10,900 bases of DNA, from NCBI GenBank assembly GCA_043818215.1, contig JBDRGC010000508.1:1-10900 (forward strand), given 5' to 3'. This DNA is from JBDRGC01 sp043818215. Lineage in GTDB: Bacteria > Chloroflexota > Anaerolineae > Anaerolineales > UBA11858. Shown one piece after another: positions 1-7,119 of the stretch (within the stretch, counting starts at the first letter, position 1; every line of letters begins with the position of its first letter). Below the pieces are notes generated by a model. That model saw only the letters and a list, made by a program, of their open reading frames with translations. It had not been told where the DNA came from and did not search any database. The position numbers and the translations under genes were made by a program.

Positions 1-174
1 ACTGCAAATATCTTTCTTCTTTCTCACAGAGTAGGTGAACCATACCGGGAATTGCTGCTGCATAGTCACAAAAAATACAAAATAGGGCGTGCCTTTTCCC
101 CCTCTTGGCGTATAATTTAGCCGGGAGGGATTTTCCTTTCCTATAGGCTTTCAGAAAAAGATTTTGACTCAGCC

Positions 175-322
175 TGTCATTCCCAAAGGGACAAATGTGC
201 GAAGCAGCTTTACCGCTGCCTGCCCTGAGTGTGTCGAAGGGAAGCAATCTCATTCTTGCCGAGAAGGAGATTGCTTCACCGAAAAGCGTCGGTTCGCACA
301 TCGTCCCCTTTGGGGAATGACA
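175..322. repeat. Long imperfect palindrome (dispersed intergenic repeat type)
   Basis: The outer arms are 175-203 and 293-322. The left arm begins TGTCATTCCC and the right arm ends GGGGAATGACA; they pair along almost their whole length with one substitution region and short indels. Inside is a second perfect 11-bp arm pair, GAAGCAATCTC at 241-251 with GAGATTGCTTC at 267-277, extended by TTCT/AGAA around a TGCCG loop. The part at 222-240 (CCTGAGTGTGTCGAAGGG) resembles a fragment I know as a common intergenic repeat in Chloroflexota and other bacteria. I see no transposase and no clear flanking target duplication. It could be a MITE-like element or an RNA hairpin in the hutU leader. Confidence 0.7.
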
Positions 323-386
323 TCTGGGGAAGCGGTATCTTAACATCTATATAAGCACCAAGCCACGAAAGTGGAATAAAGTTTAC

Positions 387-394
387 GAGGAGGT
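387..394 (+). promoter_or_regulatory. Ribosome-binding site of hutU
   Basis: GAGGAGGT lies 4 nt before the ATG at 399. It is a near-perfect Shine-Dalgarno sequence and fixes the hutU start. Confidence 0.8.
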
Positions 395-398
395 TCAC

Positions 399-2051
399 AT
401 GTCTGGCCCACGCGTTGTTCACCCCCCAACGGGGACAAAACTCACTTGCAAAAATTGGCTCATCGAAGCTGCCTACCGTATGATCCAACATAATCTTGAC
501 CCAGAAGTGGCCGAGATTCCCGACAAACTGGTGGTCTACGGCGGACGTGGTCAGGCGGCCCGCGACTGGGAGTCTTTCGATGCTATCCTCGAGTCGCTCA
601 AGAATCTGGAAGTGGACGAAACTCTGCTCGTCCAATCTGGCAAACCGGTGGCTGTCTTCAAGACACACACCGACGCACCGCGTGTCCTGATCGCCAACTC
701 CAATCTAGTGCCGCACTGGGCCACCTGGGAACACTTCGACGAACTGGCTGCCAAAGGCCTGATCATGTACGGCCAGATGACAGCCGGCTCGTGGATTTAC
801 ATCGGCACGCAGGGCATCCTGCAAGGAACCTACGAGACGCTTGGTTCGCTGGCGCGCCAGCGCGGCTGGGGTTCGCTCAAGGGAAAGTTCGTGCTCACCG
901 CCGGTCTGGGCGGGATGGGCGGTGCGCAGCCACTGGCTATCACGATGAATGAGGGCGTCGGTCTGATCGTGGAAGTTGACCCCGAGCGCGCTCAACGCCG
1001 CCTGGACGTTGGTTACGTGGACACGGTCGTGGATACTCTCGAAGAGGCCATGACTCTGGTCGAGGAAGCCGTCGAGTCGCAGGTTCCCAAATCCATCGGG
1101 CTGATCGGCAACGCTGCGGATATCTATCCTGAACTGGTCATGCGCGGCATCGTCCCGGACGTGGTCACCGATCAAACGCCCGCGCACGAGGCGTTGATGT
1201 ACATCCCCTCAGGGTTGAGTGTTAGGGCTGCGGACGAATTGCGCGTGTCCGATCCCAAAAAATACAAAAAGATGGCAATGGACTCGATGGCCCACCACAT
1301 TCAGGCCATGCTGGAATTCCAGCGCAAGGGCAGCGAGGTTTTCGACTACGGCAACAACCTGCGCCAACAGGCCTACAACGCGGGTGTGACAGATGCCTTT
1401 GCGTTTCCCGGCTTCGTGCCGGCGTATATCCGCCCGCTGTTTTGCGAGGGCAAGGGGCCGTTCCGCTGGGTGGCGCTCTCCGGCGACCCGGAGGATATTC
1501 TGCGTACCGATGAGGCCATTTTGGAACTTTTCCCCGACGACGAGCATTTGCACCGCTGGATCAAGATTGCGCAGGAGAAAGTACCCGTGCAGGGATTGCC
1601 CTCGCGGATTTGTTGGCTGGGCTACGGCGAGCGAGAAGCGGCCGGGCTGGCCTTCAACAATCTGGTGGGAGAGGGGATTGTCAAAGCGCCGATTGTCATC
1701 GGGCGCGACCACCTGGATGCCGGTTCGGTTGCTTCCCCCAATCGGGAAACCGAGGGCATGAAAGACGGCAGCGATGCGATCAGCGATTGGCCTATTCTCA
1801 ACGCTCTGATCAACGCGGTGGGCGGCGCCACCTGGGTGTCATTCCATCACGGCGGCGGAGTGGGGATGGGCTACAGCCAGCACGCCGGGCAAGTCATCGT
1901 GGCAGATGGAACGCCCGAAGCCGCAGTGCGCCTCTCGCGGGTGCTGACCACCGACCCCGGCCTGGGCATAGTCCGCCACGCCGATGCGGGGTACGAGCAG
2001 GCTATTGATGCCGCTAAGCGGCATGGCATTAAGATGCCGATGTTGAAATAA
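399..2051 (+). CDS. hutU: Urocanate hydratase (urocanase)
   Basis: A 550-residue cytoplasmic enzyme that hydrates urocanate to 4-imidazolone-5-propionate using tightly bound NAD+ (EC 4.2.1.49), the second step of histidine degradation. The length matches the family (about 550). Family signatures are visible: YGGRGQAARDWESF near the N-terminus, TAGSWIYIGTQGI, the NAD-binding glycine stretch GLGGMGGAQP at residues 169-178, and SRICWLGYGERE with the expected active-site Cys405. GRDHLDAGSVASPNRETE and SFHHGGGVGMGYSQHAGQ follow towards the C-terminus. The ATG at 399 is supported by GAGGAGGT 4 nt upstream. pfk starts 26 bp after the stop, suggesting one transcript. No hutH, hutI or hutG is in the window, so the rest of the pathway lies outside or elsewhere. 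The frame is intact and all key motifs are present. Confidence 0.97.
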   Translation: MSGPRVVHPPTGTKLTCKNWLIEAAYRMIQHNLDPEVAEIPDKLVVYGGRGQAARDWESFDAILESLKNLEVDETLLVQSGKPVAVFKTHTDAPRVLIANSNLVPHWATWEHFDELAAKGLIMYGQMTAGSWIYIGTQGILQGTYETLGSLARQRGWGSLKGKFVLTAGLGGMGGAQPLAITMNEGVGLIVEVDPERAQRRLDVGYVDTVVDTLEEAMTLVEEAVESQVPKSIGLIGNAADIYPELVMRGIVPDVVTDQTPAHEALMYIPSGLSVRAADELRVSDPKKYKKMAMDSMAHHIQAMLEFQRKGSEVFDYGNNLRQQAYNAGVTDAFAFPGFVPAYIRPLFCEGKGPFRWVALSGDPEDILRTDEAILELFPDDEHLHRWIKIAQEKVPVQGLPSRICWLGYGEREAAGLAFNNLVGEGIVKAPIVIGRDHLDAGSVASPNRETEGMKDGSDAISDWPILNALINAVGGATWVSFHHGGGVGMGYSQHAGQVIVADGTPEAAVRLSRVLTTDPGLGIVRHADAGYEQAIDAAKRHGIKMPMLK

Positions 2052-2077
2052 GGTTTCCCCCAAGGAGAAAACAATAA

Positions 2078-4309
2078 ATGAAACGTATCGCAGTTATGAC
2101 TAGCGGAGGTGACGCCCAGGGCATGAATGCGGCTGTCCGGGCGGTGGTTCGCACGGCCCTGGATCGAGGGGCAGAAGCTTATGCGATTTTCGAGGGCTAT
2201 CAGGGAATGGTTGATGGGGGCAACCGCATCCGCAAAATGAGTTGGGATGATATGGGAGGTATTCTCAACCGCGGCGGCACCGTGATCGGCACTGCACGCT
2301 GTGCCGCATTCCGCACCCACGATGGCCGTAGAATGGCCGCCCGCAACCTGATCGAGCGCGGCATCAATGGTTTAGTCATCATTGGCGGGGACGGCAGTCT
2401 CACAGGTGCTAACCTCTTCCGCGAGGAATGGCCTGACCTGCTGGCGGAATTGGTCGCGAGCGGTGAGGTCACACAGGAGACAGCAGACGAATACCCCGCT
2501 CTGAATATCGTCGGGTTGACAGGCTCTATCGACAACGATATGTACGGCACAGATATGACCATTGGCGCGGACACTGCCTTGCATCGTATCACAGAGGCCA
2601 TCGACGCCATCTCCAGCACGGCAGCCAGTCACCAACGCAGCTTTGTTGTCGAGGTGATGGGACGCAACTGCGGCTACCTGACCCTGATGGGAGCGTTGGC
2701 CAGCAGCGCAGATTGGGTACTGATCCCCGAAAGCCCCCCGGATGTGGATAATTGGAAAGACATAATGTGTGAGACGCTCGAAGCAGGCCGACAGGCGGGC
2801 CGCCGCGACAGCATTGTGGTAGTGGCTGAGGGCGCCCGCGATCGCAACGGAAACCCAATCACCAGCAGCCATGTGAAGCAAGCTATCGAAGAGCATCTCG
2901 GCGAGGAAGTCCGTATCACTATTTTGGGGCATGTACAACGCGGCGGCACCCCCAGCGCTTTCGACCGCAACCTCGGCACGCTGCTGGGGCACGCAGCCGT
3001 AGAAACGCTCCTGGATGCTGAACCGGATAGCGAACCCCAACTGGTCGGGATGCGCGGCAATCGCATCGTGCGCTCACCGCTTATGGACTGTGTTCAGCAA
3101 ACCCAATCTATCGCCCAAAGCGCACAAGAAAACGATTTTTCCAGAATCATGGATTTGCGCGGCACCAGCTTCAAAGAAGCCTTCCACACGTTAAGGACGT
3201 TGGTCCGGGCCGCGCCCCACCCCCCGGAACCAGGGAAAAAACGCCTGCGGCTGGCAGTGATGCACTCCGGCGCGCCTGCCCCGGGGATGAATACCGCAGT
3301 CCGGGCGGCTGTCCGGTTAGGCATTGATAAAGGCCATATCATGCTCGGAATCCAAAATGGCTTCCCCGGGCTGGTCGAGGGTGATATTGCCGAAATGGAT
3401 TGGATGTCGGTCAATGGATGGGCACACGTCGGCGGCGCAGAATTGGGCACCAACCGCGAAACCCCGGAGGGAGAGGATTTCTACCTGATTGCCCGCAGTC
3501 TCGAAAAACATCGCATTGACGGGCTTCTAATGATCGGTGGCGAAGCGGGCTATGAGGGCGCTTATCAGATATTCAGCAAGCGGGAGGATTTTCCAAGCTT
3601 CAATATCCCCATCGTGTGCCTGCCTGCCACCATCGACAACGACCGCCCCGGGTCAGAACTCAGCATCGGCTCGGACACAGCCCTCAACAATATCGTCGAC
3701 GCGGTGGACAAGATCAAGCAGTCAGCAGTTGCCTCACGACGCTGCTTCGTAGTGGAAGTGATGGGCGGATACTGCGGCTACCTGGCTCTTATGAGCGGCA
3801 TGGCAACCGGCGCCGAACGCGTTTACCTGCACGAAGAAGGGGTCACATTGAAAGATTTGCAAGCGGATGTCGAATACCTGAAAACAGGTTTCAAGCATGG
3901 CAAGCGTCTGGGGTTGATGATCCGCAACGAACGAGCCAACCGCATTTACACCACCGATTTCATGTCCCGGGTGTTCGAGGTCGAGGGCGGGGATCTCTTC
4001 TCTGTACGCCAGGCCATTTTGGGACATTTGCAGCAAGGCGGAAACCCAACGCCCTTCGACCGCATCCAGGCTACTCGATTGGCGTCGAAGTGTGTTGATT
4101 TCTTGATCGAGGAGTCTGAAAACCCGGAGCCATCCAGCGCATTTATTGGGATGCAAGATGGACAGGTGAAATTCACCGGCCTCGAGGATTATCCCCGGAT
4201 GGCAGACAAATCCACTGGCCGTCCGAAGAAACAGTGGTGGCTGAAACTGCGCCCAATTGCCAGAGTGTTGGCGCAGCCAGGCCCCGGAGCAGGAAGATTG
4301 AAGCCTTGA
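2078..4309 (+). CDS. pfk: Eukaryote-type tandem 6-phosphofructokinase
   Basis: A 743-residue protein made of two fused PFK domains (roughly 1-370 and 390-743), phosphorylating fructose 6-phosphate to fructose 1,6-bisphosphate in glycolysis. Typical bacterial PfkA has one domain of about 320 residues. The N-half keeps a full active site: GGDAQGMN at 10-17, GGDGS at 103-107, SIDND at 150-154 with catalytic Asp152, EVMGRNCGY, and GHVQRGG at 284-290. Gly106 and Gly149 occupy the positions that mark ATP rather than pyrophosphate use. The C-half has SGAPAPGMN from about 397, GGEAG at 487-491 in place of GGDGS, TIDND at 518-522, and GHLQQGG at 649-655. The EEWPDLLAEL insertion before LNIVGLTGSIDND and the QWWLKLRPI near the C-terminus closely resemble animal and fungal PFK. 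AAGGAG at 2062-2067 supports the ATG. The C-half is probably regulatory or impaired; the effector is unknown. Confidence 0.93.
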   Translation: MKRIAVMTSGGDAQGMNAAVRAVVRTALDRGAEAYAIFEGYQGMVDGGNRIRKMSWDDMGGILNRGGTVIGTARCAAFRTHDGRRMAARNLIERGINGLVIIGGDGSLTGANLFREEWPDLLAELVASGEVTQETADEYPALNIVGLTGSIDNDMYGTDMTIGADTALHRITEAIDAISSTAASHQRSFVVEVMGRNCGYLTLMGALASSADWVLIPESPPDVDNWKDIMCETLEAGRQAGRRDSIVVVAEGARDRNGNPITSSHVKQAIEEHLGEEVRITILGHVQRGGTPSAFDRNLGTLLGHAAVETLLDAEPDSEPQLVGMRGNRIVRSPLMDCVQQTQSIAQSAQENDFSRIMDLRGTSFKEAFHTLRTLVRAAPHPPEPGKKRLRLAVMHSGAPAPGMNTAVRAAVRLGIDKGHIMLGIQNGFPGLVEGDIAEMDWMSVNGWAHVGGAELGTNRETPEGEDFYLIARSLEKHRIDGLLMIGGEAGYEGAYQIFSKREDFPSFNIPIVCLPATIDNDRPGSELSIGSDTALNNIVDAVDKIKQSAVASRRCFVVEVMGGYCGYLALMSGMATGAERVYLHEEGVTLKDLQADVEYLKTGFKHGKRLGLMIRNERANRIYTTDFMSRVFEVEGGDLFSVRQAILGHLQQGGNPTPFDRIQATRLASKCVDFLIEESENPEPSSAFIGMQDGQVKFTGLEDYPRMADKSTGRPKKQWWLKLRPIARVLAQPGPGAGRLKP

Positions 4310-4379
4310 TCTTCACTGACGTTCAACATCGAAGTTTATGATGGAATCCACATGTCGACTGCACTGAAAAAACTCTCTT

Positions 4380-4511
4380 ACCGCGGAGAACGCAGAGAAC
4401 GCAGAGAAAAACCTAAAACCAAGTTTAGGAATTCATGCCAGAATCTGAGCAAAGTTACGAAATCTTAAACTGATTTTTAATAATCTCAGCGATCTCCGCG
4501 TGCTCTGCGGT
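4380..4511. repeat. Imperfect palindromic intergenic repeat
   Basis: The arms at 4380-4406 (starting ACCGCGGAGAACGCAGAG) and 4485-4511 (ending GCTCTGCGGT) are complementary at about 22 of 27 positions. Each arm itself repeats a CGCAGAGAA-like unit of about 9 bp. The AT-rich centre contains a small second inverted pair, CCTAAA at 4412-4417 with TTTAGG at 4424-4429. This type of GCAGAG/CTCTGC repeat is, from memory, a common dispersed intergenic element. I see no clear target duplication and no coding capacity. Confidence 0.65.
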
Positions 4512-4557
4512 GAAATAACCTTTTTTCAGTGGACTCACATGTCATATTTGCAAAATT

Positions 4558-4566
4558 TGTTAGAAT
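4558..4566 (+). promoter_or_regulatory. Candidate extended -10 promoter of hydrogenase operon
   Basis: TGTTAGAAT combines a TG extension (4558-4559) with a TAGAAT hexamer (4561-4566), five of six matches to TATAAT. It sits about 70 nt before the first operon gene in AT-rich sequence. The best -35 (TGTCAT, 4540-4545) is poor and 15 bp away. This is a weak prediction. Confidence 0.25.
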
Positions 4567-4638
4567 GCAAGGACGGATTCCACATTTCTATCAAAGAATA
4601 CCCTCCCGATACCGCTCCAAAAACGAGGAAAAAAGATC

Positions 4639-5133
4639 ATGAATACTCAACAAAAATTAATAAGTGCTTTACAAACGCTTCCCTGGCTTCAAGAACTTAC
4701 TTCAGAGCATTTCGAGAAAATAGTAGAGATCGCCAGTCTCTGCGAAGTAGATGCCAAACAAGAAATATTCCGTGAAGGCGATGCAGTTGATTACCTGTAC
4801 ATCGTGCTGCAAGGGCGAGTAGCTATTGATATGTTCGTCCCTGGCCGTGGGCGGACGCGCATCTACACTGCCGAGTCAATGGACGTGATTGGTTGGTCTG
4901 GCGTTGTTCCTGTGGCGCGCCTACGTACAGCCGGAGCACGGGCTGTCTTGCCCAGCCATCTCATTCGCCTGGAAGCAAACAAACTCCGCATATTGTGCGA
5001 GCAAGATCGTTCGTTAGGCTATATCATCATGCGTAAGTTGGCGAATGTAGTTACCATCCGTCTGCTTACTACGCGCCTGCAACTATTGGATATATTTGCT
5101 CATCCTGAAGCCGAGGAGGAAATGGATGTCTAA
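4639..5133 (+). CDS. Cyclic nucleotide-binding-domain protein, no DNA-binding domain
   Basis: A 164-residue protein made of a cNMP-binding beta-barrel (CAP_ED-like) and a C-terminal helix. Residues 40-64 carry the typical strand-turn pattern IFREGDAVDYLYIVLQGRV. The region of the phosphate-binding cassette is GWSGVVPVARLRTAGARAV (85-103), which keeps arginines but lacks the Glu of the Crp-type G-E-L signature, so classical cAMP binding is doubtful. The protein ends just after the long helix, so the helix-turn-helix of Crp/Fnr regulators is absent. GAGGAA at 4625-4630 supports the ATG. It overlaps hydB by 8 nt and is the first gene of the operon, so it is probably made in step with the hydrogenase. 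From memory, similar genes precede other bacterial 3b hydrogenase operons. It may be a ligand sensor or accessory factor; the function is unknown. Confidence 0.85.
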   Translation: MNTQQKLISALQTLPWLQELTSEHFEKIVEIASLCEVDAKQEIFREGDAVDYLYIVLQGRVAIDMFVPGRGRTRIYTAESMDVIGWSGVVPVARLRTAGARAVLPSHLIRLEANKLRILCEQDRSLGYIIMRKLANVVTIRLLTTRLQLLDIFAHPEAEEEMDV

Positions 5134-6271
5134 AGTATGCCTTGATATTGGAATGAGTGTTGCTATTCCAAAGCCCGAATTGGATATTGTATTCGCTAAC
5201 TTGCGCGCCATGGGTTACGATGTCATCGGCCCGCGCGTGAAAGACCACGCCATCATTCCAGCCTCCATCAACGGGATAGCTGATCTTCCCCGTGGGTATA
5301 TCAGCCAACAAGAGGCCGGGAAATATCGGCTACTAAGCGATGGACACAAGCGTTACTTCGATGTCACCTCCGGGCCGCAGTCCTGGAAACAATATTTCTT
5401 CCCACCTCGCACACCGATGATGAGCATTCTACGCGACCCAGAAGACGAAAGCAAATGGACAATAGAAGGACACAGCGAACCTGCGCCCTCGTATGCTCTG
5501 GTTGGAGTTCGCCCATGCGATCTGGCCGCCATCGAGATACAAGATCAGATCTTCATGCGGGAAGAATGGAGCGACCCCATATATCAGGCCCGCCGCACCA
5601 CGGCGTTCATCCTGGCAGTCAATTGCCTGCATCCCTCCGGAACCTGCTTCTGCGCTTCGATGGGCACCGGACCAAAAGCCGAAAGCGGCTTCGATCTATG
5701 TCTGACTGAGTTGGATGAGGTCTTCTTGATCGAAATAGGATCTACGATCGGACTCACGGCAATGACGGGTGAGCACAATCTATCATGGCAGCCCGCCAGC
5801 GACTCCCTGCTGCAAAGCGCTCAAGATGGGTTGGATAAGGCCCGCCATGAAATGGGGCGTGTACTGCCCGACCCAGAAGAATTGCCAGGCCTGCTGCTTA
5901 ATAACCTGGAACATACCCAATGGGACGAGGTTGCCCGCCGCTGTTTGAGCTGCGGCAGTTGCACCCTGGTTTGCCCAACCTGTTTCTGCTGGGATGCGAA
6001 AGACCAAAGCATCTTGTCTGGAGACAACGTCACGCGCGAGCGGATTTGGGATTCATGCTACAACCCGGATTACTCTTACGTGTTTGGCGGCAACACCCGC
6101 CCCAACACACGCTCACGCTACCGCCAATGGCTTACTCACAAATTTGCCAGTTGGCAACATCAATTTGGCACCTCTGGCTGCGTTGGATGCGGCCGATGTA
6201 TTACCTGGTGCCCGGCGGGAATCGACCCGACCGAAGAGATGGCTGCAATTCGCGAGGCAAACCAGGCATGA
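5126..6271 (+). CDS. hydB: Group 3b hydrogenase beta subunit, 4Fe-4S electron-transfer protein
   Basis: A 381-residue cytoplasmic iron-sulfur subunit related to Pyrococcus sulfhydrogenase beta and to anaerobic sulfite reductase subunit A. It should carry electrons between the NiFe module and the flavin subunit. Two C-terminal cluster motifs are clear: CLSCGSCTLVCPTCFCW with Cys273, 276, 279, 283, 286 and 288, and GCVGCGRCITWCPAG with Cys352, 355, 358 and 362. Further cysteines at 131 (RPCD) and at 167, 174 and 176 (TCFC) are typical of the family and may bind another cluster. I chose the ATG at 5126 because GAGGAGGA (5113-5120) lies 5 nt upstream; an in-frame ATG at 5096 would add ten residues but has no such site. 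The start overlaps the previous gene by 8 nt, and the stop overlaps hydG as ATGA. Confidence 0.92.
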   Translation: MSKVCLDIGMSVAIPKPELDIVFANLRAMGYDVIGPRVKDHAIIPASINGIADLPRGYISQQEAGKYRLLSDGHKRYFDVTSGPQSWKQYFFPPRTPMMSILRDPEDESKWTIEGHSEPAPSYALVGVRPCDLAAIEIQDQIFMREEWSDPIYQARRTTAFILAVNCLHPSGTCFCASMGTGPKAESGFDLCLTELDEVFLIEIGSTIGLTAMTGEHNLSWQPASDSLLQSAQDGLDKARHEMGRVLPDPEELPGLLLNNLEHTQWDEVARRCLSCGSCTLVCPTCFCWDAKDQSILSGDNVTRERIWDSCYNPDYSYVFGGNTRPNTRSRYRQWLTHKFASWQHQFGTSGCVGCGRCITWCPAGIDPTEEMAAIREANQA

Positions 6272-7119
6272 AGACGCTAACCATATCTCCATCGAATCCA
6301 ATGACGCCTCACTGGGCCGAGTTGGTAGATATCCAGCCCGAAGCCCCCGGCGTTTCCACGTATTGGCTGCGTTTCACCGATCCAGACTTACAAGAAAGTT
6401 TCGCCTTCAGGCCCGGTCAATTCAACATCCTCTCCGTGCCCGGATACGGTGAAGCTGCTATCTCGATCAGTACAGATTCCCTTGATAAAGATAAAGTGGG
6501 CCACACGATCCGCTTGGCGGGAAATGTCACCCGGGCGATAGGCCGCCTGAAAGTGGGAGACGCCATTGGGGTCAGAGGCCCTTATGGCTCTCACTGGCCC
6601 ATAGAAGAGTTGGCTGGAAAAGATATATACATTGCTGCCGGCGGCATTGGGCTGCCACCCTTACGCCCCGTGCTCTACCATATCATGCACAACCGCCAGG
6701 ATTTCGGGAAAGTCGTGGTGCTTTACGGCGCACGCAGTCCCCAGGATCTGCAATTCCAAGATGAGTACGAACAATGGGAACAAGCAGACATCGACGTGAT
6801 GGTCACAGTAGACCGGGCCGACGAAAACTGGGATGGGCTGGTGGGAGTCGTCCCGATGATGTTTTATCACCTGCGGATGGATAGGCGCAGCAGCGCGGTG
6901 TTCACTTGCGGGCCAGAGATCATGATCCATTTTGTGGTTTACGAAGCATTGGCCCGGCGCGTTCCTGCCGATAATATCTACGTTTCGCTGGAGAGAAATA
7001 TGAAATGCGGCTTCGGTTCCTGCGGCCATTGCCAGCTTGGGCCATACTTCGTTTGCAAAGACGGGCCTGTATTTACCTACGAGGCTCTCGCGCCATACTT
7101 CAACGTGGAGGACTTCTAA
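6268..7119 (+). CDS. hydG: Group 3b hydrogenase gamma subunit, FAD/NAD(P)-binding reductase
   Basis: A 283-residue ferredoxin-NADP reductase-like subunit that should exchange electrons with NAD(P)(H). The N-terminal barrel has RPGQFNILSVPG and the flavin-binding AISIS stretch. GGIG at residues 125-128, followed by LPPLRPVLY, begins the nicotinamide-nucleotide-binding half, and CGPEIM near residue 215 is the usual late motif. The C-terminus binds a [2Fe-2S] cluster through Cys247, Cys252, Cys255 and Cys263 (CGFGSCGHC...C), as in dihydroorotate dehydrogenase PyrK and sulfhydrogenase gamma. The start codon overlaps the hydB stop as ATGA, and the stop shares one base with the hydD ATG (TAATG). 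The symbol follows Pyrococcus hydBGDA and is unrelated to the [FeFe]-hydrogenase maturase HydG. Sulfite reductase subunit B is the nearest alternative, but the NiFe genes next door exclude it. Confidence 0.93.
   Translation: MKTLTISPSNPMTPHWAELVDIQPEAPGVSTYWLRFTDPDLQESFAFRPGQFNILSVPGYGEAAISISTDSLDKDKVGHTIRLAGNVTRAIGRLKVGDAIGVRGPYGSHWPIEELAGKDIYIAAGGIGLPPLRPVLYHIMHNRQDFGKVVVLYGARSPQDLQFQDEYEQWEQADIDVMVTVDRADENWDGLVGVVPMMFYHLRMDRRSSAVFTCGPEIMIHFVVYEALARRVPADNIYVSLERNMKCGFGSCGHCQLGPYFVCKDGPVFTYEALAPYFNVEDF

Larger units (their letters stand above)
1..398. other. Non-coding leader region upstream of hutU
   Basis: I see no credible gene here; the minus-strand open frame entering from position 668 is a shadow of hutU. 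A perfect TATAAT stands at 111-116, but no convincing -35 element lies 16-18 bp upstream, so I do not claim a promoter. If transcription did start near 123, the leader would be about 275 nt and would include the palindrome at 175-322. AT-rich sequence at 340-355 (TATATAAG) is another possible -10 region, also without a matching -35. The region ends with the hutU ribosome-binding site at 387-394. Confidence 0.6.
4310..4638. other. Non-coding region between pfk and the hydrogenase operon
   Basis: These 329 bases hold no credible gene. A frame open from 4500 has no ribosome-binding site and mostly overlaps the next gene in another phase. The main content is the imperfect palindromic repeat at 4380-4511. 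I see no strong Rho-independent terminator after the pfk stop. The promoter of the hydrogenase operon should lie between the repeat and 4639; the best candidate is the extended -10 at 4558-4566. I found no convincing Crp/Fnr-type palindrome. Confidence 0.6.

Noticed and set aside
111..116. TATAAT as the hutU promoter
   Set aside because: The hexamer is perfect but has no -35 at a suitable distance and no TG extension, so chance cannot be excluded.
276..668. Minus-strand open frame of 130 codons across the hutU start
   Set aside because: It overlaps the leader palindrome and hutU, has no ribosome-binding site, and resembles no family I know.
4500..4775. Plus-strand open frame of 91 codons before the cNMP-domain gene
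   Set aside because: It starts in the repeat arm, lacks a ribosome-binding site, and overlaps the well-supported gene at 4639 in another phase.
5096..5125. Longer hydB start at the ATG at 5096
   Set aside because: The strong GAGGAGGA site is placed for the ATG at 5126, and the family sequence begins there.
5126..7119. Anaerobic sulfite reductase subunits A and B
   Set aside because: The proteins are related, but the next two genes are NiFe-hydrogenase small and large subunits in sulfhydrogenase order, and no siroheme subunit is present.
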